NCBI GenBank assembly: GCA_964612675.1
Contig: CAZTDD010000004.1
Span: 48,476-112,475 of the forward strand
Length of the DNA: 64,000 nucleotides
Direction of reading: 5' to 3'
Origin: CAZTDD01 sp964612675
GTDB lineage: Bacteria > Hinthialibacterota > Hinthialibacteria > Hinthialibacterales > JAKPRU01
Of this stretch, positions 33,982-42,046 are shown piece after piece (position 1 is the stretch's first letter; each line of letters begins with the position of its first letter). The translations under genes were made by a program, and so were the position numbers. Below the pieces are notes generated by a model. That model was not told the DNA's origin. It searched no databases and saw only the letters and a program-made list of their open reading frames with translations.

Positions 33982-35268
33982 TTATCGAGACTGAAGTAAT
34001 CGGATCGTATACAGAGCTAATGTCCTCGCAGCGGTACGCATATCGTCAATTGAGATATACTCGACCGCGCTGTGAGCGACACCCCGCGCCCCCGGGCTAT
34101 ACAGCACTACGGGAGTCTCTGCTCGGTTCCACAAATAACTCGCATCCGTCCACGCCACAAATGTTTCCAGTTTCGGCGGGATACCGGTGATCGCCGAATG
34201 ACAATCGGACAAGGTCGCTACCAGCTCATGATCCTTTGAGATCGAAAACGGGATTAGATCTTTTACCCATGTGATTTTGGAGGGATTCTCAAGAAACCAG
34301 GCGTCTTCCGATTCTCGATTCCGAATCGCCCCGCAGAAGGTCTGGAACACGTCTTGCCCCTCATGGTCAAGTCCCCGCTCCCGGGCTTCAATCGCCTCCT
34401 CGTAGGTATAGCAGATGTTTACGGAGAGGTAGGCCTCGCCCGGCACCACTGCAGGAACGCTGCCCGCGCGAAAGACACCAAGATTGACCGGATAATACGG
34501 AACCTTAACAGTGCGAGCGGTTTTGTAGGCGTCGATCGCCCCTTTCAGAAACGTCGCCTTGTCGATGGCGTTCACGCCGGAACGCTGCGAGGCGTGCCCC
34601 TCCTGGCCATATACGGTGACATCGGCTGTTACCACACCGCCGACGCCGTGAATAATCGAAAGCCCGTCTCCATCGACCACCACAGCCGCGTCTCCGCGAT
34701 AGCCTCTTTCGCAGCATGCCAACGTGCCTGCCCCGGAGCCGTTGCATTCCTCATCGACAGCGCTTTCCAATATCAGTTTGCCGCAAAGATCATTGGCACA
34801 CCGGCTCACCGCTGCCGCCGCCCATACTGCGGAAACCAGGCATCCTTTGCTGTCTGAGGAACCCCGGCCCCAGATCCTTCCGTCACGGATCTCACCCGAA
34901 AATGGGTCTATGCTCATTGTGGAGACACCCACGGTGTCCATGTGGTCGTTCAGAATCAATGTCGGCCCGTCCTGGCCGAACGGCCAGGACGCCACAAGAT
35001 TCGGGCGATCCCGGAAATCACGCCCTTCGGGACCAATCACATTCATCCGGCTATAGATATCCGCCGGGCAATCGAACATCTCAATGTCGGGGGAGTAAGG
35101 AACCAAGGCCTTGCGGAGACGTTCTTGGCCTTCTGCTTCCGAACCGATAGGTTCGTCACCGCTATAGGGGTTCACGGTATTGATTTTTATCAAATCGGAG
35201 GCAAGTTCGACCATTTCGGTTTCCAGCTCACCTACATATCTCAGTACCTGTTCTTCGAGTCCGGTCAT
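33982..35268 (-). CDS. M20 family metallopeptidase (ArgE/DapE-like)
   Basis: A 428-residue di-zinc amidohydrolase. Metal ligands are visible: His109 and catalytic Asp111 in NDHMDTVGV, bridging Asp139 in GRGSSDSKG, and Glu173/Glu174 in VDEECNGSG. The dimerisation domain sits between (HGVGGVVTADVTVYGQEGHA). The late His is in SPGARGVAHSAVEYI. It likely removes an acyl or peptide group from an amino acid or dipeptide in the cytoplasm. ArgE, DapE or peptidase T-like specificity cannot be told apart here. Standalone gene. Confidence 0.9.
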   Translation of the reverse strand: MTGLEEQVLRYVGELETEMVELASDLIKINTVNPYSGDEPIGSEAEGQERLRKALVPYSPDIEMFDCPADIYSRMNVIGPEGRDFRDRPNLVASWPFGQDGPTLILNDHMDTVGVSTMSIDPFSGEIRDGRIWGRGSSDSKGCLVSAVWAAAAVSRCANDLCGKLILESAVDEECNGSGAGTLACCERGYRGDAAVVVDGDGLSIIHGVGGVVTADVTVYGQEGHASQRSGVNAIDKATFLKGAIDAYKTARTVKVPYYPVNLGVFRAGSVPAVVPGEAYLSVNICYTYEEAIEARERGLDHEGQDVFQTFCGAIRNRESEDAWFLENPSKITWVKDLIPFSISKDHELVATLSDCHSAITGIPPKLETFVAWTDASYLWNRAETPVVLYSPGARGVAHSAVEYISIDDMRTAARTLALYTIRLLQSR

Positions 35269-35391
35269 GGCATATTCTCCATCGCAGAAAACGGTCTTCC
35301 GACAGCTCTTTTATGATACTCCCGAAATTGAGGTATCGAACAAGAGGGGTGGGCTGAACAGTAGGGTAGCAGCGGCATCCTGCCGGTCGAT

Positions 35392-35961
35392 TCACCGCGT
35401 ACTGCCCATCGAGACGAAGCCATACGTATCCCTGTAAATATACCCCGGACTGCGGAGTCCATTCGTAACGGCATACCACTGACGGCTGGGTAAGGCGGGG
35501 GGTTTTTGTTGGAGGACGTTGGCAGCGGGTTCTGCAGACCCGGGCCCCTGGACATAGGTGTACCAATATGGGGGGTCTCCCGTGTGTTTGCCGAAAAACA
35601 CGGGAGCCGATCCGATTTCGTTTGTCACGAACGGTGACGTGGGAATTTCGGCTAGATAATCCGGCTGTAAGAAGTCTGCGGCCTCGATGACATTGGATAC
35701 GACATGTGTGCCGTTCCCAATCGCATGAGACGTAGCACCATGAGACGTAGCACCCGGAGAAGGAAAGCCTCCGTTGTGATCCGTTGCGTATTGCTGTACC
35801 GCAAACAGAACATCTTTCAGATCGCGGTGTGCCTGAAGCACCTCCAGCCGCATCTGCGCTTCTTCGGTCTTCTTCGGGATCACCGAATAGACGGATAGAC
35901 CCACGGCGAAAACCGCCACGATGACAATCTGCGAGACCACGGAGCGGGTTTTCTTATCCAT
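35392..35961 (-). CDS. Pilin-like membrane-anchored protein
   Basis: A 189-residue protein with an N-terminal membrane helix (VVSQIVIVAVFAVGLSVYSV) followed by a long alpha helix (EEAQMRLEVLQAHRDLKDV) and a small globular part. The layout is like that of type II pseudopilins, but the prepilin peptidase motif (GFTLIE) is missing. It contains a 15-bp tandem duplication that encodes GATSHGATSH. Its start overlaps the next small membrane gene by eight bases, so it belongs to a minus-strand cluster with the three small paralogues at 35954-36774. Confidence 0.6.
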   Translation of the reverse strand: MDKKTRSVVSQIVIVAVFAVGLSVYSVIPKKTEEAQMRLEVLQAHRDLKDVLFAVQQYATDHNGGFPSPGATSHGATSHAIGNGTHVVSNVIEAADFLQPDYLAEIPTSPFVTNEIGSAPVFFGKHTGDPPYWYTYVQGPGSAEPAANVLQQKPPALPSRQWYAVTNGLRSPGYIYRDTYGFVSMGSTR

Positions 35962-36178
35962 GCGTCTCCGGCGGCAGGGAGTGTCCGGAAGAGGTCGGTT
36001 CTCTCCACGCGTCCTCGATGGCCCTACGGGTATCTCTCACTTCAAATACAAGATCTTCCAAGGATCGCTTCAATTGAACGAGGAAGTAAAGGATAAGCCC
36101 GAGAAAGATCAGCGGGATAATGCTGCCGAACAGGCCAAACATGAACATCGGAAAAAAGGCTACAGCTGAAGCAGACAT
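35954..36178 (-). CDS. Small single-helix membrane protein, paralogue 1
   Basis: A 74-residue protein: a hydrophobic segment (FGLFGSIIPLIFLGLILYFLV) followed by an amphipathic helix (KRSLEDLVFEVRDTRRAIED). The same design is repeated in the next gene upstream (36189-36389), sharing GxIIPLxFLGLIxYFLVQxKR and the E(V/M)RDxRRA motif. No database family is recalled with confidence. The helix may form coiled-coil contacts. Function unknown. Confidence 0.7.
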   Translation of the reverse strand: MSASAVAFFPMFMFGLFGSIIPLIFLGLILYFLVQLKRSLEDLVFEVRDTRRAIEDAWREPTSSGHSLPPETHG

Positions 36179-36188
36179 CTATCGTTCC

Positions 36189-36389
36189 TCACGATCTTGA
36201 ATTCGGGGGCCGATATCTTGAATAATTTGTCACCGCTCGGCGCATGTCCCGCATCTCCAATACGATCTCGTCTACGGTGCGTTTGACCTGTACAAGAAAA
36301 TAGATGATGAGCCCGAGAAACACCAGTGGAATGATGGATCCGATGAATCCCAACAGCACGATTGGGGCAATAAAAAAGACTTCCGGCAT
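36189..36389 (-). CDS. Small single-helix membrane protein, paralogue 2
   Basis: A 66-residue protein with the same layout as its neighbour: FIGSIIPLVFLGLIIYFLV, then KRTVDEIVLEMRDMRRAV. Ten bases separate it from paralogue 1. Three such genes in a row on the minus strand imply local duplication. Each has one membrane pass with a cytoplasmic or periplasmic charged helix. Function unknown. Confidence 0.72.
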   Translation of the reverse strand: MPEVFFIAPIVLLGFIGSIIPLVFLGLIIYFLVQVKRTVDEIVLEMRDMRRAVTNYSRYRPPNSRS

Positions 36390-36461
36390 GATCTATTCTT
36401 CTTTCTTCAGTTTTGTTCTTTTCTCTTCTTTTTTGCTCTCGATCTGCTTAGGCACTCAGCG

Positions 36462-36490
36462 CAGGTCCGGGAGTTCAACTCCTGCACCAG
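36462..36490. terminator. Hairpin related to the one at 16130-16158
   Basis: The 29 bases match the 16130-16158 hairpin (read on the other strand) at 26 positions. The centre GGAGTTCAACTCC is intact and the outer stem is slightly mismatched. It lies just past the ancestral stop (36504) of the third small membrane gene. Confidence 0.45.
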
Positions 36491-36549
36491 CGGATCGAGT
36501 CTATCATGTCGAGCCGGTGGAAGGCCCTTGTTCCCCGACAGGTCCGGAT

Positions 36550-36774
36550 TCAAGTTGAGTTCTTGTCATCCTGTCCATCGCTCGTTCGAGTGCAACCCGA
36601 GTATCGTGCATCTCGCAAGCCAGGTCTTGGGTGTTCCGTCTGACAAGCCAGGTCTTGGGTGTTCCGTCTGATTTGAAACAGAATATAGAGGATCAGACCA
36701 AACAACGCTATCGGAATCAGCGTCCCGAAAAGGCCAATCCCCAGCACGACAACACCTTCTATCGCTCCAGGCAT
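36550..36774 (-). pseudogene. Small membrane protein, paralogue 3, frameshifted by a 28-bp duplication
   Basis: The open frame gives 74 residues. The first 35 match the family (FGTLIPIALFGLILYILF, then QIRRNTQDLACQ). A 28-bp tandem duplication (36617-36672) then changes the frame, and the tail (TEHPRPGLRDARYSG) no longer looks like the family. Removing one copy restores CEMHDTRVALERAMDRM, matching EMRDMRRAV of paralogue 2, and the frame runs to a stop at 36504. So a working ancestor of about 82-83 residues is implied. The present protein still has the membrane helix and may be made in shortened form. Confidence 0.78.
36617..36672. repeat. 28-bp tandem duplication
   Basis: Units 36617-36644 and 36645-36672 are identical except for the last base. 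Twenty-eight is not a multiple of three, so it breaks the frame of the minus-strand gene it lies in. The near-identity suggests it is recent. Confidence 0.95.
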
Positions 36775-36823
36775 AATGGTTCCTTGTTTCCTTTCTTGAT
36801 TGTCCTGCTACAATCCCTCTTAC

Positions 36824-36939
36824 CGTCAAGATAGATGCCGTCGCAAAAAGTCCAAGAATCGGCCCTCACCCTAACCTCCCGGCGGGAGAGGGGAACTTCT
36901 AATGTCAGCGGACGACTTTTTGCCGCAGCGTCAAGATAG
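36824..36939. mobile_element. 94-bp miniature element with 11-bp flanking direct repeats
   Basis: CGTCAAGATAG occurs at 36824-36834 and again at 36929-36939. The 94 bases between begin and end with inverted sequences around GCAAAAAGTC and GACTTTTTGC, and carry an inner palindrome (CTCCCGGCGGGAG). This has the form of a MITE with target-site duplication. It encodes nothing. It lies in the otherwise gene-free stretch 36775-37011. Confidence 0.6.
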
Positions 36940-37011
36940 GCGAGGATCATAACCGGCAAAACCGCGCGGAGTTGTTTTATTCCATTACTATACGAGTTTT
37001 TGCTGCTTTCT

Positions 37012-39312
37012 ATGTCAAACTTCTGTCGTTTTTCCATACTGCTTGTACTGCTTCTTGGTTTTGTCTCCATTTCGGCGTCCCAGGAGACCAGGATTCCACG
37101 GATTCCGATCGGACGGGATGGGAGTCGTACCGCGTGGGTCGACTTCAGCACAGTCCCGATGGGGTGGGGGCTTGCCCGCTCCGCCACCGCCACGCAGGAA
37201 GTCCGGTGGGAGAAACATCTGGGTTCCAAAGGACTTGTGCCCGAGCCGGAAAGTCCGGACCCTTCGATTTATCTGGGAGTGGCTCCCGGTTTTCTGTGGT
37301 GGACGACTGGGACGTTTTTTCTGGCGGTGGAGTACTGGGACAGTCAACCCGGGGCGTTTTCCATTCAGTATATGAGCGATGTCGGCTCGGCAACCCCGAC
37401 CGAGGACGACATTCTTACGAAGCGGTTTTATACAGGCGGAACGCAGCGCTGGCAGCGGCAGAACGTGGCGCTTTGGAGCGCACAGTTGGAAAACGCGATG
37501 ACGCATGATTCCAGCATCCGTCTGATTCCGCCGGGTACCCCGATTCGCCGTGTGATCCTGACACGTCAGCCGCTCGGTGAAATCGATCGTGTGCGGCCCT
37601 GGGGTGCGGAGAAGGAGGTAGCCGAGCCTCCGGAATCGTTCAGCATTTTCGTCCGTCCTTCCGATGAGGAGCGCTTGATCCGTAATGCCGGCACGCCTCG
37701 TTTCGACCAGCGGATGGGCCTGTACGCGTCGTGGGGAGCGGAGGCCATAGTACTACGATCGGAACGGGCCGATTTGATCGGGAAGACCAGTTTGCGCGAC
37801 AGCCCAGTGTACTCATGGGCGTCGGTATTCCGCGACACCAAACCGGGCGTCATCCTGGACATCAGCACGGCTGGCGCGACTGAAAGTGCTCTGAGCATTT
37901 GGGATTCTCGTGAAATCCAGCGATGGGAGGAGGCTGCGCGGACAATCGGCCGGATCGGAATGAATCGATGGCCCCATGGAGTCGTCATCGACCTGCGGAA
38001 TACCGTTGGTTTTGAACCGTCTCATGCGCTGGAGATTGTATGGGACGCCCCGGAGATTGTGGACGAATTCCGCCTTGCTGTTCGCAAGAAGTACGGAACC
38101 CTGCCGAATATCAACCGGGCGTGGGGAACGGAATACCGGCGCAACGATCAGATCGTTCCGTTTCTGGGTAGGCAAGCTCCGTCGCCCCAGGCAGCTGAAT
38201 TTGTGGAGGAGTGGCTGCGAGACCGACAAGTAGAATATCTTGACAATTTGCTGGAGACATGCCGCTCCGCTCTTCCACAAACGCGATTGTTTCTGTGGCT
38301 GCCCTGCCGGGCGGATTGGGGAACGCTTCCCCCAGACTCTATCGCGCGGATCACGTCACGCCATGACGCTTTTTTCTTGACTGTTGCCAAAGAATTCAAT
38401 CCTGTCCTCGACCCGAAATGGCTGCTGTTGGCGAAGTCCTTCCGACACCACGAAGCGTCGTTCGGCCTGGAGGTCCGGGAGACAGATGGGGGCATACTTT
38501 CATCCGCCTTGTTCGCTCTTGCGAATGAAGGAGGCGACATCCTTCTCGTTTCCGAGGACCAGTTGGCACGTCCCGGGGTTCTGGACACCTACCGCACCGG
38601 TGCCGACAAAATCGGTGGAACACGACAACCACGGTCGATTGGCGTTCTATATCCCTGGCTTCCCACCGAAGCCGATTCCGAATTCGCCGAGCGGTTTGGA
38701 TGGATTCGCGATGGGATACCGGTCGATCTTGTGTCGCCAGAAGATCTCGTAGATCCCTCATTTCTTTCGGATTACACCATCTTGATCCACCTGAAGGGGA
38801 CACGATGGCCGGCGGAATCTTTCAGCGGTCTGGAGCAGTGGATTCGGCGCGGGAACCTCTTCATCTTCTCGGGCGGTCTCCCTTTCCGCGATCGGGAAGG
38901 AAACCTGGAAATCATGACCCGGCTTTTCCCGTTGGAACTGAGCAGGGACGAGCAGGGGCTTGAGCCTATATCGCGGGGTTTTAACGAGATTTCGATTCTG
39001 TCGCCGTTTGAGGAGCTGCGAGCCGCTTGGGTGAAAGAGGTTGGGCTCGGTTTTACTTTCTATGTCCCGGATGCGGGGCGTTACCCTGCGGAGTATGCCG
39101 ATTTGGTCTGCGCCATCGCTACGAATCCCTCCGCGGTGGATCCGCGGCTTCGGCGAGATGTCGGAACGGACGGTTTGATGGATGGTTTATTTCGAGCGTT
39201 TCTGGATGGTGACGAACTTATTTTGAACCTGACCGCAAAAGAGCAGATTGTCTCCGATCGCCGCCAGCCGGTGACTATTCCCCCCTGGGGACTCGCTCGC
39301 CTCCAAAAGTAG
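37012..39312 (+). CDS. Secreted GH42-like (beta-galactosidase clan) protein
   Basis: A 766-residue exported protein; ATG 37012 begins a signal peptide (CRFSILLVLLLGFVSISASQ). The TTG 37000 upstream is less likely. A beta-sandwich N-terminal domain is followed by a TIM-barrel region. The barrel contains FRLAVRKKYGTLPNINRAWG, the hallmark of GH42-type beta-galactosidases, and a GATase-like trimerisation region near the end (IGVLYPWLP, then TILIHLKG and GGLPF). I could not confirm the two catalytic Glu residues (the GH42 NE motif is not evident), so it may be inactive or act on another substrate. The stop codon lies in a REP-like palindrome. Confidence 0.65.
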   Translation: MSNFCRFSILLVLLLGFVSISASQETRIPRIPIGRDGSRTAWVDFSTVPMGWGLARSATATQEVRWEKHLGSKGLVPEPESPDPSIYLGVAPGFLWWTTGTFFLAVEYWDSQPGAFSIQYMSDVGSATPTEDDILTKRFYTGGTQRWQRQNVALWSAQLENAMTHDSSIRLIPPGTPIRRVILTRQPLGEIDRVRPWGAEKEVAEPPESFSIFVRPSDEERLIRNAGTPRFDQRMGLYASWGAEAIVLRSERADLIGKTSLRDSPVYSWASVFRDTKPGVILDISTAGATESALSIWDSREIQRWEEAARTIGRIGMNRWPHGVVIDLRNTVGFEPSHALEIVWDAPEIVDEFRLAVRKKYGTLPNINRAWGTEYRRNDQIVPFLGRQAPSPQAAEFVEEWLRDRQVEYLDNLLETCRSALPQTRLFLWLPCRADWGTLPPDSIARITSRHDAFFLTVAKEFNPVLDPKWLLLAKSFRHHEASFGLEVRETDGGILSSALFALANEGGDILLVSEDQLARPGVLDTYRTGADKIGGTRQPRSIGVLYPWLPTEADSEFAERFGWIRDGIPVDLVSPEDLVDPSFLSDYTILIHLKGTRWPAESFSGLEQWIRRGNLFIFSGGLPFRDREGNLEIMTRLFPLELSRDEQGLEPISRGFNEISILSPFEELRAAWVKEVGLGFTFYVPDAGRYPAEYADLVCAIATNPSAVDPRLRRDVGTDGLMDGLFRAFLDGDELILNLTAKEQIVSDRRQPVTIPPWGLARLQK

Positions 39313-39359
39313 CGTCCGGGTTCGTCTCGGACAGTGGCCCGGGATGAACCCGGGCGCTA
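39310..39359. repeat. REP-like palindrome supplying the stop codon of the preceding gene
   Basis: TAGCGTCCGGGTTCGTC (39310-39326) pairs with GATGAACCCGGGCGCTA (39343-39359), two mismatches. The first three bases are the TAG stop of the GH42-like gene. Such CCGGGTTCATCC repeats are common in many candidate-phylum genomes. Confidence 0.6.
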
Positions 39360-39484
39360 CGGTCTGGATCAAAGTCGGGAGCGAGACGTTGCCTGCATTT
39401 TGCAGATTGGCGAATGAAATCGAATTTAGGTAGTATCTTTCATAAGAAGTCGAAAACCAACTACCCGAGACTGGATGCCGAATC

Positions 39485-39793
39485 ATGGCCCATTACGTGA
39501 AAGTCGCTACGCTCAACGAACTGCCGCCCAATACGGTCAAACCGATTGATGCGGAGGGGGTACAAATCGCTCTCTTCAACGTCGATGACGAGATCCACGC
39601 GCTCGACAATACATGCCGGGAATGCGGCACAATCCTCAGCAAGGCCGTTGTCAGCGAAGGAAATGTCGGTTGTCCACACCATGGCTGGAGTATCGATATC
39701 GACGAAGGAATCTGTCCTGTTTGCCCGGAGGAAGAGATCAAAAGATACCCGGTCAAGATTGAAGGGGACACGGTCTTCGTCGGACTTCCGTGA
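39485..39793 (+). CDS. Rieske-type ferredoxin with altered first cluster motif
   Basis: A 102-residue soluble protein of the Rieske fold. Normal members bind a 2Fe-2S cluster with Cys-x-His-x-Gly and Cys-x2-His. Here the second motif is intact (Cys63-Pro-His-His66-Gly), but the first is Cys44-Arg-Glu46-Cys47-Gly: the ligand His is Glu, and an extra Cys sits one residue later. A further CPVC pair (77, 80) follows. Cluster binding could be 3Cys/1His or lost. Such small ferredoxins pass electrons to oxygenases or reductases; no partner gene is adjacent. The rest of the fold matches well (ends GDTVFVGLP). Confidence 0.78.
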   Translation: MAHYVKVATLNELPPNTVKPIDAEGVQIALFNVDDEIHALDNTCRECGTILSKAVVSEGNVGCPHHGWSIDIDEGICPVCPEEEIKRYPVKIEGDTVFVGLP

Positions 39794-39989
39794 ACCGGAT
39801 AAAACCGCGGTCCTCTGGTGTAGGAGGGGTATTCCTGCGTCCTGTGACCCGCCCGCAGAATCGTGGACGGTTGTTTCTTTTGCCTAAATGTCTCTCCGGG
39901 ATCCACTTTAGGCGCCCGCCCTATTGCCGCCTTCCCCGATTTGAGAGATGATGTGGTTACTACCATTTCTTAGGAGAAGGAGTATACCC

Positions 39990-41396
39990 ATGTCCGAACA
40001 TTTCACCCGTCGGGAGTTTCTACATACCAGCGGCGCAGGTGCGCTGGCCCTATCGATGTTTAATCCCTTGCGTGCGACCATGCCGGTTCACGCAGCGACA
40101 ACTGACCTGCCGCCCGTAAACGTTCACGTGATTTACCTGGCAAAACCGGTGCCCACGTGGCCCACACCTTATCTGGATGTGCAAGCCGAGATTCGGCGGG
40201 TCGACACGGAACTGCGCAAAGTGGCGAACGATTTCCCGGAGATCAAACTGACCGGCGGGGAACTGCTTCGTGTGGCGGACGATCTCAAGAAACTCGACGG
40301 CAAGATGGATGACGCCGACGGTGTGTTGATCTTCAACCTGACCTCAACTGTGGGCCATCTTGTGGCGGGCATCGCGGAACACAACATTCCGTCGATGCTC
40401 TTTTCGCAGCCGTACAGCGGTCACGACTGGTGCCGTATCGGCGACATGCAGCGGGACGGCAAGCGGATCGACGTATTGGCAACTAGCGATTTTCAGGATT
40501 TGGCCAAGGCGTTGCGCGCCTTTCGAACCGTCCGCAGGATGAAAGATTCCCGGATTCTTTGCTTGACCGGCGGCGGGATGGACGAAGCATTTGCGGATGA
40601 AGTGAAGAAGAAACTCGGTACGAAGATCGTCCTGGTGAGTGGAAGACAATTGATGGATGCCTTCGAGAAGGCGGACCCGGACAAATCAAAGAAACTCGCA
40701 ACGGATTTCATCGACCATGCCGAGACTGTGGTCGAACCTTCGAAAGAGGAGATTCTCAAATCGTGCCGTCTCTATCACGCAATGTGCGACATGCTTCAAG
40801 AACAGAAAGCGCAGGCCATTGCGATCAACTGTCTCAGTTTGTTCCGGCAGGGAGAACTTCCTGCCTATCCATGCCTTGGATTCTCACGCATGAATGATGA
40901 AGGACTGGTGGGAGCGTGCGAAGCGGACCTTCAATCAACCCTAACCATGCTGACATTCGGATATCTGGTCGAGAAACCCGGCTTTATCAGCGATCCGGTG
41001 ATCGATACCTCCGAGAACGTAGTGATCCACGCACATTGTGTATCCGCTACACGGATGGACGGCGTGAACGGAAAGCAGTGTCCCTACGCGATCCGCAGCC
41101 ACATGGAGGACGACAAGGGCGCGGCGCTTCAGGTGAAGATGGACATTGGCCGGAAGATTACCATGGCCCGCTATCTGGGAACCGACACGATGCTGATCTC
41201 GACAGGAGAGATTGTCGACACACCGGTCTGTGAGCGCGGTTGCCGAACGAAGATCACGACCAAGGTGAACGATCCACGTGAGGTCCTGCGCAAGTACACG
41301 GGCGGTCTGCATCGAGTGATTTTCTATGGCGATCATGTGAATGACATCTATCGGCTGTCCCACTTCCTCGGGTTTAATGTGGTAGAGGAGTGTTAA
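39990..41396 (+). CDS. Tat-exported sugar isomerase-like protein (FucI/AraA fold)
   Basis: A 468-residue protein. ATG 39990 has a strong Shine-Dalgarno (GGAGAAGGAG). The N-terminus FTRREFLHTSGAGALALSMF is a twin-arginine signal, so it is exported folded. The body has the alternating alpha/beta layout of L-fucose/L-arabinose isomerase relatives (ILCLTGGGMDE, INCLSLFRQGELPAYPC, LGFSRMNDEGLVGACEADL). The late Glu/Asp/His residues that hold the metal appear in ACEADL and in HAHCVSATRMDG. Periplasmic isomerase-fold proteins of this type are frequent in Planctomycetes-like genomes, and their substrate is unknown. Confidence 0.72.
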   Translation: MSEHFTRREFLHTSGAGALALSMFNPLRATMPVHAATTDLPPVNVHVIYLAKPVPTWPTPYLDVQAEIRRVDTELRKVANDFPEIKLTGGELLRVADDLKKLDGKMDDADGVLIFNLTSTVGHLVAGIAEHNIPSMLFSQPYSGHDWCRIGDMQRDGKRIDVLATSDFQDLAKALRAFRTVRRMKDSRILCLTGGGMDEAFADEVKKKLGTKIVLVSGRQLMDAFEKADPDKSKKLATDFIDHAETVVEPSKEEILKSCRLYHAMCDMLQEQKAQAIAINCLSLFRQGELPAYPCLGFSRMNDEGLVGACEADLQSTLTMLTFGYLVEKPGFISDPVIDTSENVVIHAHCVSATRMDGVNGKQCPYAIRSHMEDDKGAALQVKMDIGRKITMARYLGTDTMLISTGEIVDTPVCERGCRTKITTKVNDPREVLRKYTGGLHRVIFYGDHVNDIYRLSHFLGFNVVEEC

Positions 41397-41444
41397 GAAA
41401 AACAGGGTTGACTGCCTTGAAATGAGAATAAGAAGGAATCGTCT

Positions 41445-41792
41445 ATGCGTGTCAGCACGAGTGCGATAGAAGATCTATGCGACCGAATTGTCCGGGATTT
41501 TCGGCCGGAACGCATTATACTTTTCGGTTCCTATGCCTATGGAAACCCTTCTGGTGATTCTGATGTAGATCTGTTGGTCATCCTGCCGTTCGAGGGGAGG
41601 AATTTTGGAAAATCGTTGGAGATTCTGAACCGCACCGACCCTCGTTTTCCGATTGATCTGCTGGCGCGTCGACCCGACGACATAGAACGACGATATGCGA
41701 TGGGAGATCCTCTTGTCCGCGAGGCATTGGACAGAGGTAAGGTACTTTATGAACGAAGTAGTCAAAGAGTGGATACAGAAAGCGGAAGGTGA
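41445..41792 (+). CDS. MNT-domain nucleotidyltransferase (MntA-type antitoxin)
   Basis: A 115-residue protein with the minimal nucleotidyltransferase motif GSYAYGNPSGDSDVD (GSx10DxD) and a third acidic site at PIDLLARR. In MntA/HepT toxin-antitoxin pairs the MNT protein neutralises the HEPN toxin, by adding AMP groups. The expected partner overlaps its 3' end by 44 bases but is broken by frameshifts (next entry). The MNT frame itself is complete and all catalytic residues remain. Confidence 0.85.
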   Translation: MRVSTSAIEDLCDRIVRDFRPERIILFGSYAYGNPSGDSDVDLLVILPFEGRNFGKSLEILNRTDPRFPIDLLARRPDDIERRYAMGDPLVREALDRGKVLYERSSQRVDTESGR

Positions 41793-42046
41793 TTGGAGAA
41801 CAGCTAACCGAGAATTCGAAGTCGAATTTGATCCGAATTTCGATGCCGTCTGTTTTCATGCTCAACAGTGCATCGAAAAACTTCAGAAAGCTGTTCTTAT
41901 CGCGCGCAACACCATTCCGCCAAAGACCCACGATCTGGTTGAATTGAACCATCGTCTTTGCAGTTGTTTTGAGCAATTGGGAGTGCGATATTCGGGATTT
42001 ACGATATCTGGCACGTGCGGCGGTTGAGTACCGATATCCCGGATGA
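41749..42046 (+). pseudogene. HEPN-domain toxin gene, frameshifted
   Basis: The first frame (from ATG 41749) gives VKEWIQKAEGDWRTANREFE ... FHAQQCIEKLQKAVLIARN ... PPKTHDLVELNHRL, a normal HEPN N-terminal half. It then reads off-frame and stops at about 42027. In the second frame DLRYLARAAVEYRYPG continues the HEPN C-terminal helix, until TGA at 42044-42046. So a +1 shift lies near 41990. With no full HEPN product, the MNT antitoxin next to it is orphaned. The frame changes could be sequencing errors, but the second stop makes decay more likely. Confidence 0.78.

Noticed and set aside
33189..34190. 333-residue plus-strand frame across the fliK 5' region
   Set aside because: It is Arg/Ser/Pro-rich and low-complexity and overlaps the fliK N-terminus and gene-free DNA; no start signal.
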